A stretch of 5,014 nt of DNA from Chloroflexota bacterium (GCA_021788565.1 JAJYKO010000528.1:1-5014), one strand, 5' to 3'. Shown: positions 1 through 4,992, counted from the first letter of the stretch. Notes: generated by a model not told the origin, from the sequence alone. A program made the numbers and translations.

Positions 1-1227
1 CTACCAGACCAGCAGGGCCTGTACGAGATTCCCTTGCAGGACGGGTCCGCTACGGTTAAATACGCGTCGGATGCTGCTGGACCCCTGACGTTCTACGCGT
101 GGACGTTCGGCCAGGATAACGTTCCTTACTCAGCCTTTACGCAGGCTAACGTCTCGCCTGGGCCGGAGGCGATGCTGGGAGCCGTCGTGCTGAACGCGGC
201 CGCCGTGAGCGGGGATGCGAGCAGCACCCTACCGGGCAACGCAACAGCGCAGCAGGTGATCGCCAACCTATTCGACGCCTACGGAAACCCGGTCAGCTCT
301 GGCGACAACATCGGCCTCACGATCAACGCTCCAAATCCCACCGCGTTGACGGTGACCGACGGGAGCGGCAACGTCATCACGCCGACCGCCGGCGTCTACA
401 CCATACCCGCTCAAGCGGGGTCCGCCATGTTTCTGGTCTACTCGGCGGTCCCCCAGGAGGTCAGCTACCAGGCAGCGGACCTGACCGACGCAAGCGTGGC
501 CTCGGTGACGCAGCAGCTTGTCGGCGACTTCTTCACGCCCTACGCCACACAACTCAACCTCACTGCCGGCTACGGTGTTGCCCAGGGCTCCGTCTGGAGC
601 GCTACACCGGAACTGGTGCAGATCAATGTTGCCGACCAGTCGGGCAGCGAGGTGACCTCGAATTCCGACGACGTAGCGCTCACCATTACAGCTCCCGCGG
701 GGGCGACGCTTACCGTACGGTCCGTGCCGTCGGGCAAGGTCCTCGCGGCCACCGCCGGTACGACCTACACAGTGCCGATGGAAAACGGTACGGCACTGGT
801 TGCCGTAACTTCCTCAGTGGCGGGTCAGATCGGCTATCAAGTCAGCGACCTCACGACGCCGAGCGTCACCCCGACAAGCGGTAGCGCCGACGTGATGCCT
901 TACCCGATGGACTTCAGTTCAACCGCATCGGTGACCATCACCAGCGGGGGCTCGAGTGTCACGACCCTGACCGCCGGCAACCAGTACACCATCACGGCGT
1001 CGTTCCAGAACTACGGTAACGCTATGGCCGGAATGCCGATCATCGAGGTCATCGGACCAAACGGCGTGGCCATGCAGCCGGTCGGGTTCTACTCAAGCCA
1101 GATCGTGTCTGGCGCCCCCATCCAGGAGTCCACCTACTTCACACCACCCTCCAGCGGGACCTACACAGTCAAGGCGTTCATCTGGAGCGCCTGGCTCGAC
1201 AATGGTGTAGCGGGGCGCGCTATCTGA
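1..1227 (+). CDS. C-terminal part of an Ig-like-repeat surface/adhesin-like protein, truncated at both ends
   Basis: The frame is open from base 1, so the true start lies outside the window; 408 codons are visible. Three related modules are recognisable by the strand motif Y-x-(I/V)-P followed by a small/hydroxyl-rich strand: YEIPLQDGSA near nt 22, YTIPAQAGSA near nt 397 and YTVPMENGTA near nt 766. Their spacing is 375 and 369 nt, giving units of about 123-125 residues, typical of tandem bacterial Ig-like (Big/invasin-type) domains. From about nt 919 a different beta-rich domain follows (TASVTITSGG... to GTYTVKAFIWSAWLDN), reminiscent of CARDB-like terminal domains. The protein is rich in Thr, Ser, Ala, Val and Gly and poor in Cys and Lys, as expected of an exported, cell-surface or extracellular protein. 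No signal peptide or anchor is visible because the N-terminus is missing. The natural frame seems to end at about codon 402; the last residues (GVAGRAI) are encoded by the left end of the adjacent transposon, so the C-terminus is chimeric. The function is probably adhesion or surface structure; the exact family is unproven. Confidence 0.7.
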   Translation, partial: LPDQQGLYEIPLQDGSATVKYASDAAGPLTFYAWTFGQDNVPYSAFTQANVSPGPEAMLGAVVLNAAAVSGDASSTLPGNATAQQVIANLFDAYGNPVSSGDNIGLTINAPNPTALTVTDGSGNVITPTAGVYTIPAQAGSAMFLVYSAVPQEVSYQAADLTDASVASVTQQLVGDFFTPYATQLNLTAGYGVAQGSVWSATPELVQINVADQSGSEVTSNSDDVALTITAPAGATLTVRSVPSGKVLAATAGTTYTVPMENGTALVAVTSSVAGQIGYQVSDLTTPSVTPTSGSADVMPYPMDFSSTASVTITSGGSSVTTLTAGNQYTITASFQNYGNAMAGMPIIEVIGPNGVAMQPVGFYSSQIVSGAPIQESTYFTPPSSGTYTVKAFIWSAWLDNGVAGRAI

Positions 1228-1230
1228 GAC
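1206..1230 (+). repeat. Left terminal inverted repeat of the transposon
   Basis: The repeat starts with TGT and ends in TATCTGAGAC. Aligned without gaps to the reverse complement of 4821-4845 it matches at 15 of 25 positions, including TGT at the tip and TA..TG.GAC at the inner edge. It overlaps the last codons and the stop (1225-1227) of the adhesin-like frame. The inner block (1221-1230) is the first of two copies of a TA-n-n-TG-m-GA motif at this end. Confidence 0.65.
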
Positions 1231-1244
1231 GGCCCGCGCCACGA

Positions 1245-1254
1245 TAAATGAGAG
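1245..1254 (+). repeat. Subterminal motif copy, left end (L2)
   Basis: TAAATGAGAG repeats the TA-n-n-TG-m-GA-s motif found at 1221-1230 in the left terminal repeat and at the right end (4821-4830 and 4787-4796, reverse strand). It lies 24 bp inward of the first copy, just before the stop of the last element gene. It is a plausible second transposase-binding site; the motif is short, so binding is inferred. Confidence 0.4.
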
Positions 1255-1257
1255 CGA

Positions 1258-1695
1258 TCATGGACGAAGACTGGCGGCAGCCCAAGAGATGGCATCATGG
1301 ACGAGGGGTTCGGGGGCGTCGGGGAACTCCTGCCTAAGCGCGAGGGCGGCGGCGGCTGGGGTGGAGCCGGCGAGGATCTGGTAGGCGCGGAAGTAGATGC
1401 GGCCGAGCGGGTTCGGGTGTGGCGGCGGCGAGGCGGGGGGCAAGGGCGGGGGGTTGCGGGTCTGGGCGGCGAGGTCATCCTGGACGCCGCGGAGCACGCC
1501 GCGGAAGAAGGCGGCGGGAGAGCGGATGGCACCAGCGCGGTTGACGGGATGGCGCAAAATGCGGCGCAGAGCCTCTTCGGCCTGGGCGGGCGTGGCACCC
1601 TCCTGCTTGAGGATGAGCGCGCAGGCCCGCGGCGAGATGCCGAGGGTCTGCGCGATGGCCGCGGAGGAACCTCCGCTGGAGGTATCTCCAGTCAT
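1258..1695 (-). CDS. Small transposon accessory protein with a replication-initiator-like helical module
   Basis: This 145-aa protein is encoded by the last gene of the element operon. Residues about 12-74 (AIAQTLGISPRACALILKQE, then a helix ending in RRILRHPVNRAGAIRSPAAF and FFRGVLRG) resemble the C-terminal helical module of plasmid/phage replication initiators and DnaD/DnaT-like primosome proteins. That module typically reads 'GI.. A..L ... I..AI ... I.NPAG.L..ALR'. A proline-rich linker follows (residues 82-96, about ten prolines), then a second short helical segment (97-140). There is no zinc finger, transmembrane segment or catalytic motif. The ATG start overlaps the ATPase stop as ATGA, so translation is probably coupled; the nearest GGAG is 11 nt upstream and lies in a small stem. 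In this position it could contact the ATPase, target DNA or the host replication machinery, but that is inference. It ends only 28 bp from the left terminal repeat. The assignment as a real gene rests on its operon position, the overlap and intact coding; the fold resemblance is by eye. Confidence 0.7.
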   Translation of the reverse strand: MTGDTSSGGSSAAIAQTLGISPRACALILKQEGATPAQAEEALRRILRHPVNRAGAIRSPAAFFRGVLRGVQDDLAAQTRNPPPLPPASPPPHPNPLGRIYFRAYQILAGSTPAAAALALRQEFPDAPEPLVHDAISWAAASLRP

Positions 1696-2420
1696 CGGAG
1701 ATCGAACTCCGCTACGGCGCGGGCAACGTCATCCTCAGAGATCGGCCCGTCGTGGTCCTGGGCGGAGCGTTGGGCCAGGCGGACGAGCGCTGCGACGACG
1801 CGGGGGATGGCCCGGGAGCGGTGGAAGAGCAGTTCTGTGGCTTCATCAGTGAAGGGTTTGGCAGTGTTCTGGAGGTTCTCGTGGAGGAAGGTCTCGGTCT
1901 CTGGGCGAGTGAAGCCGTAGAGGCGGATGCGCACCGCGATGCGCTGGGCGATAGGCTCCATGGCCTGTGCGCGCAGACGCGCGGGCAACGAGAGGGTACC
2001 GACGAGCAGGATGCGGACGGGCAGAGGGTCACCGAGCGGGGTGGCGAGCAGGCTGCGCAGGCCGGAGAGTACGTCCTGGGGTAGGTCCTGCGCCTCGTCC
2101 AGGGTGACGAGAAGGAGCTTTTGGGCCTCGCCCCAGGGGGTGACGATGGCCCGCACCTGTGCGAGCAGTTCCGCGGTGGTCCAGGCGGGATGCTCGCCAA
2201 GGGCGAGCACCAAGGCACGCAGAAAGGCGCGTAGGTTTGGCAGAGGAGCCGCGAGGGGCACCGTGACGATGCTGCGCGGGTCGAGGTCCGCGACGAAGGC
2301 GCGCACGGCCACCGTCTTGCCGACGCCCGGCTCGCCGCTGACGAGAGCGATGCCTCCGATGGTGAGGAAGTAGCCGAGCTCCCGGTCGAGTTCCTTGCGT
2401 CCCTCAGAGTAGAGCAGCAT
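1692..2420 (-). CDS. AAA+ ATPase, transposition target-selection protein (TniB/ExeA-like)
   Basis: This 242-aa P-loop ATPase is the expected partner of the DDE transposase in Tn7/Tn5053/Mu-type elements, where it binds target DNA in its ATP form and activates the transposase. Visible motifs are Walker A GEPGVGKT (residues 29-36), Walker B LLLVTLDEA (about 102-110, with the DE pair), a sensor-1-like strand ILLVGT (about 137-142), a likely arginine finger in PIAQRI (R160), and a sensor-2-like RAIPR near residues 203-207. The C-terminal helical lid ends in SEDDVARAVAEFD. The length (about 240-270 aa) fits TniB/ExeA-type ATPases; the lack of an N-terminal zinc or HTH domain separates it from TnsC. 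The chosen start is the ATG at 2420, which overlaps the transposase stop as TGATG, with GGTGAG 5 nt upstream; an in-frame TTG one codon earlier is less likely. The stop overlaps the next gene by 4 bp. IstB of IS21 is the main alternative, but the DD35E/Mu-barrel partner argues for the TniB/ExeA group. Confidence 0.85.
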   Translation of the reverse strand: MLLYSEGRKELDRELGYFLTIGGIALVSGEPGVGKTVAVRAFVADLDPRSIVTVPLAAPLPNLRAFLRALVLALGEHPAWTTAELLAQVRAIVTPWGEAQKLLLVTLDEAQDLPQDVLSGLRSLLATPLGDPLPVRILLVGTLSLPARLRAQAMEPIAQRIAVRIRLYGFTRPETETFLHENLQNTAKPFTDEATELLFHRSRAIPRVVAALVRLAQRSAQDHDGPISEDDVARAVAEFDLR

Positions 2421-3943
2421 CAAAGCTCACCGTCCCGTGTGATCGCCGCAAGGTAGCGGCTGAGATGGAGCATGCGGCCGGAACGGCGGACGAAGGCCAC
2501 TAGGCGCCTCTCGGCCTCGCCGGGGATGGGCAGGCCGGGGCGGGAGAGCACAAGGCGGACGAGGTCTCCCTCCTCCGGGCGCAGTTCCCGGCCGAGCGCT
2601 GCTTGGAGCATGTCCCGTAAAGAGCGGTCGGTGAGGGCGTAGGCCGGCGGCTGCGGCAGCTCCTGGCTCGGCGGCTTCGGGAGGTGTCTCAGGTAGTCCG
2701 CCGGCGCGGTGGGCTGGCGGCGTAAGGCCCTCTGCTGCAGCTTCGGGTGGGCGATGTGGGCCAAGGGGTGAGAGGGCTGCGCGGTGATCGTCTGGCCCTC
2801 AACCTCGATATAGACCTCGCTCAAGTCAAACGGATGGAAGGCCACCACGACGCGCAAGCCGACAAGATCATCCGGTGTAGCGTAGTGGTTCCCGCCCAAG
2901 GAGATCTCACCTCTCTTAGTCACCGTGCGCTCCTCGCGCCAGAGGAAGATCTGGCCGAGACGCCTGAGATCCGGGTAGGGCTTTGTCTCGCCCAGGAGTT
3001 CATACGGCGGCTTCTTCGTAGTGCCGTGCGGCCGACGGTTATACTCCTCCAGCCAACGGGCGAAGAGCTCGTTGGCCTCTTCCAGGGTGGAGATCTCGCC
3101 GCTCTGGATCATCGTGCGCAGCGCCGGTTCGAACTGGGTCTGGCACACTTTGAACCAGCGCTCCAAACGCCCCTTGCCCATCGGGTGGTATGGAGTGGCA
3201 TGGATAGGCAGGATGCTCAGGTCGGCCAAGATGCGCAGGAAGTGGTGGCTGACGTAGGCCGATCCGTTATCGATATGGACGGATCTGGGAACTCCGTAGC
3301 GGGCGATGCCTCGCCACAGGCAGTCGTCGAAAGCGGGGAGCCGCTGGTTCTCGTAGTACTGCGCCGACACGATGGCGCGGGAGAAGGCGTCCATCCAGGC
3401 GTAGAGCTGCAGGTGACGGCTGCCGAGGTAGGGGCCAGGGGAGGCATCGCCCTGCCACATCGCCATCGGGCCCTCCGGCTCCCAGCGCCGGTAGGCCCGC
3501 TGCCCCTCCTTCGTGGCTGGACGTGGCGCGCGCTGGCGCAGGAGTCGGCGCACGGTGGACGGGCAGAGCGCGCCCACGGGCACCTCCTTCTGCAACTCCA
3601 GGGTGCGGATCAGCGTCGGCACCGAAGCCCAGGGGTGCTCGGTGCGCAGCGTCACGAGCTTCTCGATGGTCTCCGGCTTGATCGCCCGCACACTCCCCTT
3701 GTCCGTGCGGGTCTTGCGCACGAGGGCCCGGGCGCCCCCTTCCCGAGCCTTCTTATAGAGGCGGTAGATCGTCGCGCGGCTGAGGTGGTGCCGCTTTTCA
3801 TGGGGCAAGACGAGCTCGCTCCCGGCGAGCCTTGCCACCTCCCGTACCACCTCGCCACGGCGGCCGCGGCGGTGCACGAGGCCGCCGGCCAAGGCATATC
3901 GATGCACGGCCCGCTGCAGCTTCGGATCCATCGATTCGTCCAT
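2420..3943 (-). CDS. DD35E transposase with N-terminal HTH and Mu-type C-terminal barrel
   Basis: This 507-aa protein is the recombinase that cuts and joins the transposon ends. An N-terminal HTH region covers about residues 15-80 (RATIYRLYKKAREGGARAL), followed by a second helical DNA-binding segment (about 88-138, ending STVRRLLRQ). The RNase-H-fold integrase core covers about 160-300 and has an apparent catalytic triad: D166 in MWQGDAS, D225 in VHIDNGSAY and E261 in GKGRLERWF, with 35 residues between the last two, as in IS481, TniA and retroviral integrases. A beta-barrel region follows (about 333-386, WREERTVTKRG to EVYIEVEGQTI), typical of Mu transposase C-terminal/TniA proteins. A basic, proline-containing tail (387-507) is a candidate ATPase-interaction region. 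The ATG at 3943 has a strong Shine-Dalgarno (GGGAGGTG) 7 nt upstream. The gene lies 57 bp after the zinc-ribbon gene and overlaps the ATPase by one base. All key residues are present, so the enzyme is probably active. Confidence 0.9.
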   Translation of the reverse strand: MDESMDPKLQRAVHRYALAGGLVHRRGRRGEVVREVARLAGSELVLPHEKRHHLSRATIYRLYKKAREGGARALVRKTRTDKGSVRAIKPETIEKLVTLRTEHPWASVPTLIRTLELQKEVPVGALCPSTVRRLLRQRAPRPATKEGQRAYRRWEPEGPMAMWQGDASPGPYLGSRHLQLYAWMDAFSRAIVSAQYYENQRLPAFDDCLWRGIARYGVPRSVHIDNGSAYVSHHFLRILADLSILPIHATPYHPMGKGRLERWFKVCQTQFEPALRTMIQSGEISTLEEANELFARWLEEYNRRPHGTTKKPPYELLGETKPYPDLRRLGQIFLWREERTVTKRGEISLGGNHYATPDDLVGLRVVVAFHPFDLSEVYIEVEGQTITAQPSHPLAHIAHPKLQQRALRRQPTAPADYLRHLPKPPSQELPQPPAYALTDRSLRDMLQAALGRELRPEEGDLVRLVLSRPGLPIPGEAERRLVAFVRRSGRMLHLSRYLAAITRDGEL

Positions 3944-3950
3944 TCCCTCG

Positions 3951-3958
3951 CACCTCCC
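3951..3958 (-). promoter_or_regulatory. Shine-Dalgarno of the transposase gene
   Basis: GGGAGGTG on the minus strand lies 7 nt from the ATG at 3943. It fixes the transposase start at this codon rather than at the second Met four codons later. It is the strongest ribosome-binding site in the element. Confidence 0.7.
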
Positions 3959-4000
3959 GGCCGCGAGCTTGGCCGTACGGTGCGTAGCCGCCTATCTGAA

Positions 4001-4615
4001 TCAGGTGGATCCGCTCGGCGAGAGGAGCGGCCGGGGCTTGTGGCGATCTCTGGAGGCGCTCAGCCAACGATTGGCCTCCCGAAACACCGAGGCCCCCGCC
4101 GCGACACCGAGCAGTTGCCGCAACGCGGCGATCCGCGTCGACGCCGGCAGGAACAGCAGCCGCGGCGGCCGAGGACCGGAGAGAAGCCAAAGCCTGAAGA
4201 AATCGATGAGGATCTGTACCTGCACGAGCCAGTCCTTGGCCCAGGCGCTCACGCGTTCAAGGCTCGGTCCGCCGACCCGACGCGAAACCTCTGATTTCGT
4301 CGCGCCCTCCTCGACGGCAGCGCACACCTGCTCCAGGATGTCGATGCGATAGCGCTTGTGTGGCCCGAGCTCCGGCTGCAAAAGGGTGTGCGTATCTCCG
4401 CACGCACTGCAGCGCACCCGCCCGACCAACGTCCACGCCCGCTCCTGGTGCCGCGCCACAGGCCGTACCTGATTGCTGCGCGGACGTGACCCGTGGCTCA
4501 CCAGCGCCTGCGCACCACAGGCAGGGCACCATCGACCGAGTTCCATCAGCACCGCCACCACATCGATCGGCGGAAGAGGATCTTCGATGCATACCGGCGG
4601 CCGCTTGCCGCCCAC
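4001..4615 (-). CDS. Zinc-ribbon/HTH protein, DUF6431-like, first gene of the transposon
   Basis: This is a 204-aa protein with a GTG start. It has a four-cysteine zinc ribbon: CPACG at residues 30-34 and CSACG at 69-73, separated by a basic stretch (HGSRPRSNQVRPVARHQER). The phrase 'CPACG...L..HG...R...GRVRC..CG.TH.LL' followed by a helix starting RYRIDILEQV matches the DUF6431 family as I recall it from Bacillota mobile elements. A helix-turn-helix-like segment follows (about 92-133, ATKSEVSRRVGG), then a helical tail containing RLWLLSGPRP. A nucleic-acid-binding role is likely: end recognition, target choice or regulation of the operon. It is not a TniQ by motif, but occupies a comparable accessory position with a comparable zinc-plus-HTH layout. 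The start is uncertain: no Shine-Dalgarno precedes the GTG at 4615, and an ATG at 4546 would leave only six residues before the first Cys pair. The transposase begins 57 bp downstream. Confidence 0.75.
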   Translation of the reverse strand: MGGKRPPVCIEDPLPPIDVVAVLMELGRWCPACGAQALVSHGSRPRSNQVRPVARHQERAWTLVGRVRCSACGDTHTLLQPELGPHKRYRIDILEQVCAAVEEGATKSEVSRRVGGPSLERVSAWAKDWLVQVQILIDFFRLWLLSGPRPPRLLFLPASTRIAALRQLLGVAAGASVFREANRWLSASRDRHKPRPLLSPSGST

Positions 4616-4640
4616 AATGATGACTGACGTTGTGTTTCGT

Positions 4641-4668
4641 CGAAGAAGGCCTGCCAGGGCCTTCTTCG
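4641..4668. other. Perfect 11-bp hairpin upstream of the first transposon gene
   Basis: CGAAGAAGGCC (4641-4651) pairs perfectly with GGCCTTCTTCG (4658-4668) around a 6-nt loop. On the plus strand it is followed by AGTTTCTCTCC, a weak pyrimidine tract, so it could terminate antisense transcription. On the minus (operon) strand no U-tract follows, so there it would be a leader structure or an operator-like palindrome just upstream of the GTG at 4615. Its role is not determined. Confidence 0.6.
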
Positions 4669-4731
4669 AGTTTCTCTCCCCTCATGACCATCCGCCCAAT
4701 ACCTTGCCTCCGCATTGACACCCCCACTCGC

Positions 4732-4773
4732 GACAGGCGGCCCGGCCCCCGGCGAGGGGGCGGGCCGCCTGTC
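4732..4773. other. Long GC-rich hairpin inside the transposon right end
   Basis: GACAGGCGGCCCG (4732-4744) pairs with CGGGCCGCCTGTC (4761-4773), and CCCCC (4746-4750) with GGGGG (4756-4760). G4745 is bulged and the loop is GGCGA, giving 18 base pairs, nearly all GC in the inner part. On the plus strand it is followed by TGTCTGTCCTTC (pyrimidine-rich, not a clean T-run). It may insulate the element from transcription entering or leaving through the right end. Both a terminator and a structured leader remain possible. Confidence 0.65.
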
Positions 4774-4781
4774 TGTCTGTC
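4770..4781 (+). repeat. TGTC x3 block, inner copy
   Basis: TGTCTGTCTGTC is identical to the block at 4812-4823. The two start 42 bp apart, close to four helical turns. Its first bases form part of the 3' arm of the long hairpin at 4732-4773. Confidence 0.6.
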
Positions 4782-4786
4782 CTTCA

Positions 4787-4796
4787 CTCTCAAATA
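4787..4796 (-). repeat. Subterminal motif copy, right end (R2)
   Basis: On the minus strand this reads TATTTGAGAG, the counterpart of TAAATGAGAG at 1245-1254. A 13-bp comparison of 4784-4796 (reversed) with 1245-1257 gives 10 identities. It lies 34 bp inward of the motif inside the right terminal repeat. It is a candidate second transposase-binding site. Confidence 0.4.
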
Positions 4797-4811
4797 CCCT
4801 GCCCGATCCTT

Positions 4812-4823
4812 TGTCTGTCTGTC
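4812..4823 (+). repeat. TGTC x3 block, outer copy
   Basis: TGTCTGTCTGTC overlaps the inner three bases of the right terminal repeat (4821-4823). It is identical to 4770-4781. It may be a binding site for a transposon protein or a simple slipped-strand repeat. Confidence 0.6.
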
Positions 4824-4845
4824 GCACGTACCGTGCTCGCTCACA
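4821..4845 (-). repeat. Right terminal inverted repeat of the transposon
   Basis: Read inward on the minus strand it begins TGTGAGCGAG and ends TACGTGCGAC. It matches the left repeat at 15 of 25 ungapped positions. The TGT tip forms the codon (Cys) that directly follows the conserved ALPNS of the interrupted small ORF, which places the boundary at 4845/4846. Confidence 0.7.
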
Positions 4846-4992
4846 GCTGTTGGGCAGGGCGAGGCTGAGGAGCGGACTCGCGGAGTTCCGCCAGCGTCGC
4901 ATGGAGATCTTTTCGAATTCGCCATGGTAGCCCCTCTGGCGCAGTGCCCGGTGGAGGGGCTTCCAGCTCTTCCACTCGCGCATCTGCATCAT
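4846..4992 (-). pseudogene. N-terminal fragment of a conserved small ORF, cut by the transposon right end
   Basis: The fragment encodes 49 residues beginning MMQMREWKSW and including HRALRQRGYHG, FEKISMRRWRNS and, at the cut, SLALPNS. I recognise this pattern (WKSWK.LHRAL...KISMRRWRNS...ALPN, normally followed by WF and a further C-terminal part) as a short protein recurrent in Bacillota genomes, often near mobile elements; no biochemical function is known to me and this recollection is unverified. After ALPNS the frame enters the transposon and runs on to about 4546 with unrelated, low-quality sequence (CERARYVRQTDK...), so the product is truncated or chimeric. The start at 4992 has GGAGG 6 nt upstream; the Met at 4983 (MREW) is an alternative. 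The missing 3' part is not found on the other side of the transposon. Confidence 0.6.

Larger units (their letters stand above)
4616..4820. other. Noncoding, structured right-end region / leader of the element operon
   Basis: About 205 bp between the right terminal repeat and the first element gene hold no convincing gene; the frames that cross it lack conserved-looking sequence or a ribosome-binding site. It contains two long hairpins (4641-4668 and 4732-4773), one TGTC-repeat block at 4770-4781 and most of a second (4812-4823), and a subterminal motif copy (4787-4796). The operon promoter must lie here or outside the element, but I could not identify a convincing -35/-10 pair. Confidence 0.55.
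1206..4845 (-). mobile_element. Four-gene DDE/AAA+ transposon (Mu/Tn5053/Tn7-like class), complete
   Basis: The 3640-bp unit begins with TGT at 1206 and ends with ACA at 4845. It has imperfect 25-bp terminal inverted repeats (1206-1230 against 4821-4845 reversed, 15 of 25 identical ungapped), with the best conservation at both edges of the repeat (TGT, and a TA-x-x-TG-x-GAC block). It contains only minus-strand genes: a DUF6431-like zinc-ribbon/HTH protein, a DD35E transposase, an AAA+ ATPase and a small helical protein. The right boundary is independently supported, because a conserved small ORF is cut exactly at 4846/4845. The left boundary is supported by the abrupt end of the adhesin-like frame. 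There is no 5-bp target duplication (AATGG on the left, GCTGT on the right). All four frames look intact, so the element may be functional. A paired transposase and ATPase is characteristic of elements with ATP-controlled target choice; IS21 also has such a pair, but the transposase architecture here is closer to the IS481/TniA/MuA type. The exact ISfinder family is not assigned. Confidence 0.75.

Noticed and set aside
1201..1205. Target-site duplication of 5 bp (compared with 4846-4850)
   Set aside because: AATGG and GCTGT do not match, and shifting by one or two bases does not produce a duplication.
1198..1205. Alternative element end GACAA(T)GG matching GACAAAGG on the minus strand near 4808-4815
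   Set aside because: The match is 7 of 8 but does not start with TGT. It would place the right end inside the sequence that the interrupted ORF shows to be foreign, so the 1206/4845 boundaries are preferred.
1161..1598. Minus-strand 145-codon frame overlapping the last element gene in another frame
   Set aside because: It is almost only Pro/Ser/Arg/Ala, crosses the transposon boundary, and conflicts with the better-supported frame at 1258-1695.
1297..1920. Plus-strand 207-codon frame opposite the small accessory gene and the ATPase
   Set aside because: It is extremely Gly/Arg-rich, has no ribosome-binding site, and is antisense to an overlapping operon with recognisable motifs.
1692..3943. 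IS21-type IstA/IstB pair
   Set aside because: A two-gene transposase/ATPase order fits IS21, but the DD35E core with the Mu-type barrel, the two additional element genes and the TGT...ACA ends fit the TniA/TniB/ExeA-associated class better.
2747..4294. A 515-codon plus-strand open frame opposite the transposase and zinc-ribbon genes
   Set aside because: It is antisense to genes with clear catalytic motifs, reads as low-complexity Arg/Leu/Ala/Gly sequence, and is the usual result of high-GC third-position bias.
4680..4730. Sigma-70 promoter for the transposon operon on the minus strand
   Set aside because: TGTCAA and TATTGG boxes are present, but their spacing is only about 13 bp, so I do not call them a promoter.
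1206..4845. CRISPR-associated transposon (CAST)
   Set aside because: No Cas gene, TniQ gene, or repeat-spacer array was seen inside the element.
4257..4925. Minus-strand 222-codon frame crossing the right transposon end
   Set aside because: It runs through the structured noncoding region and out of frame over both the zinc-ribbon gene and the KISMRRWRNS fragment; nothing in it looks conserved.
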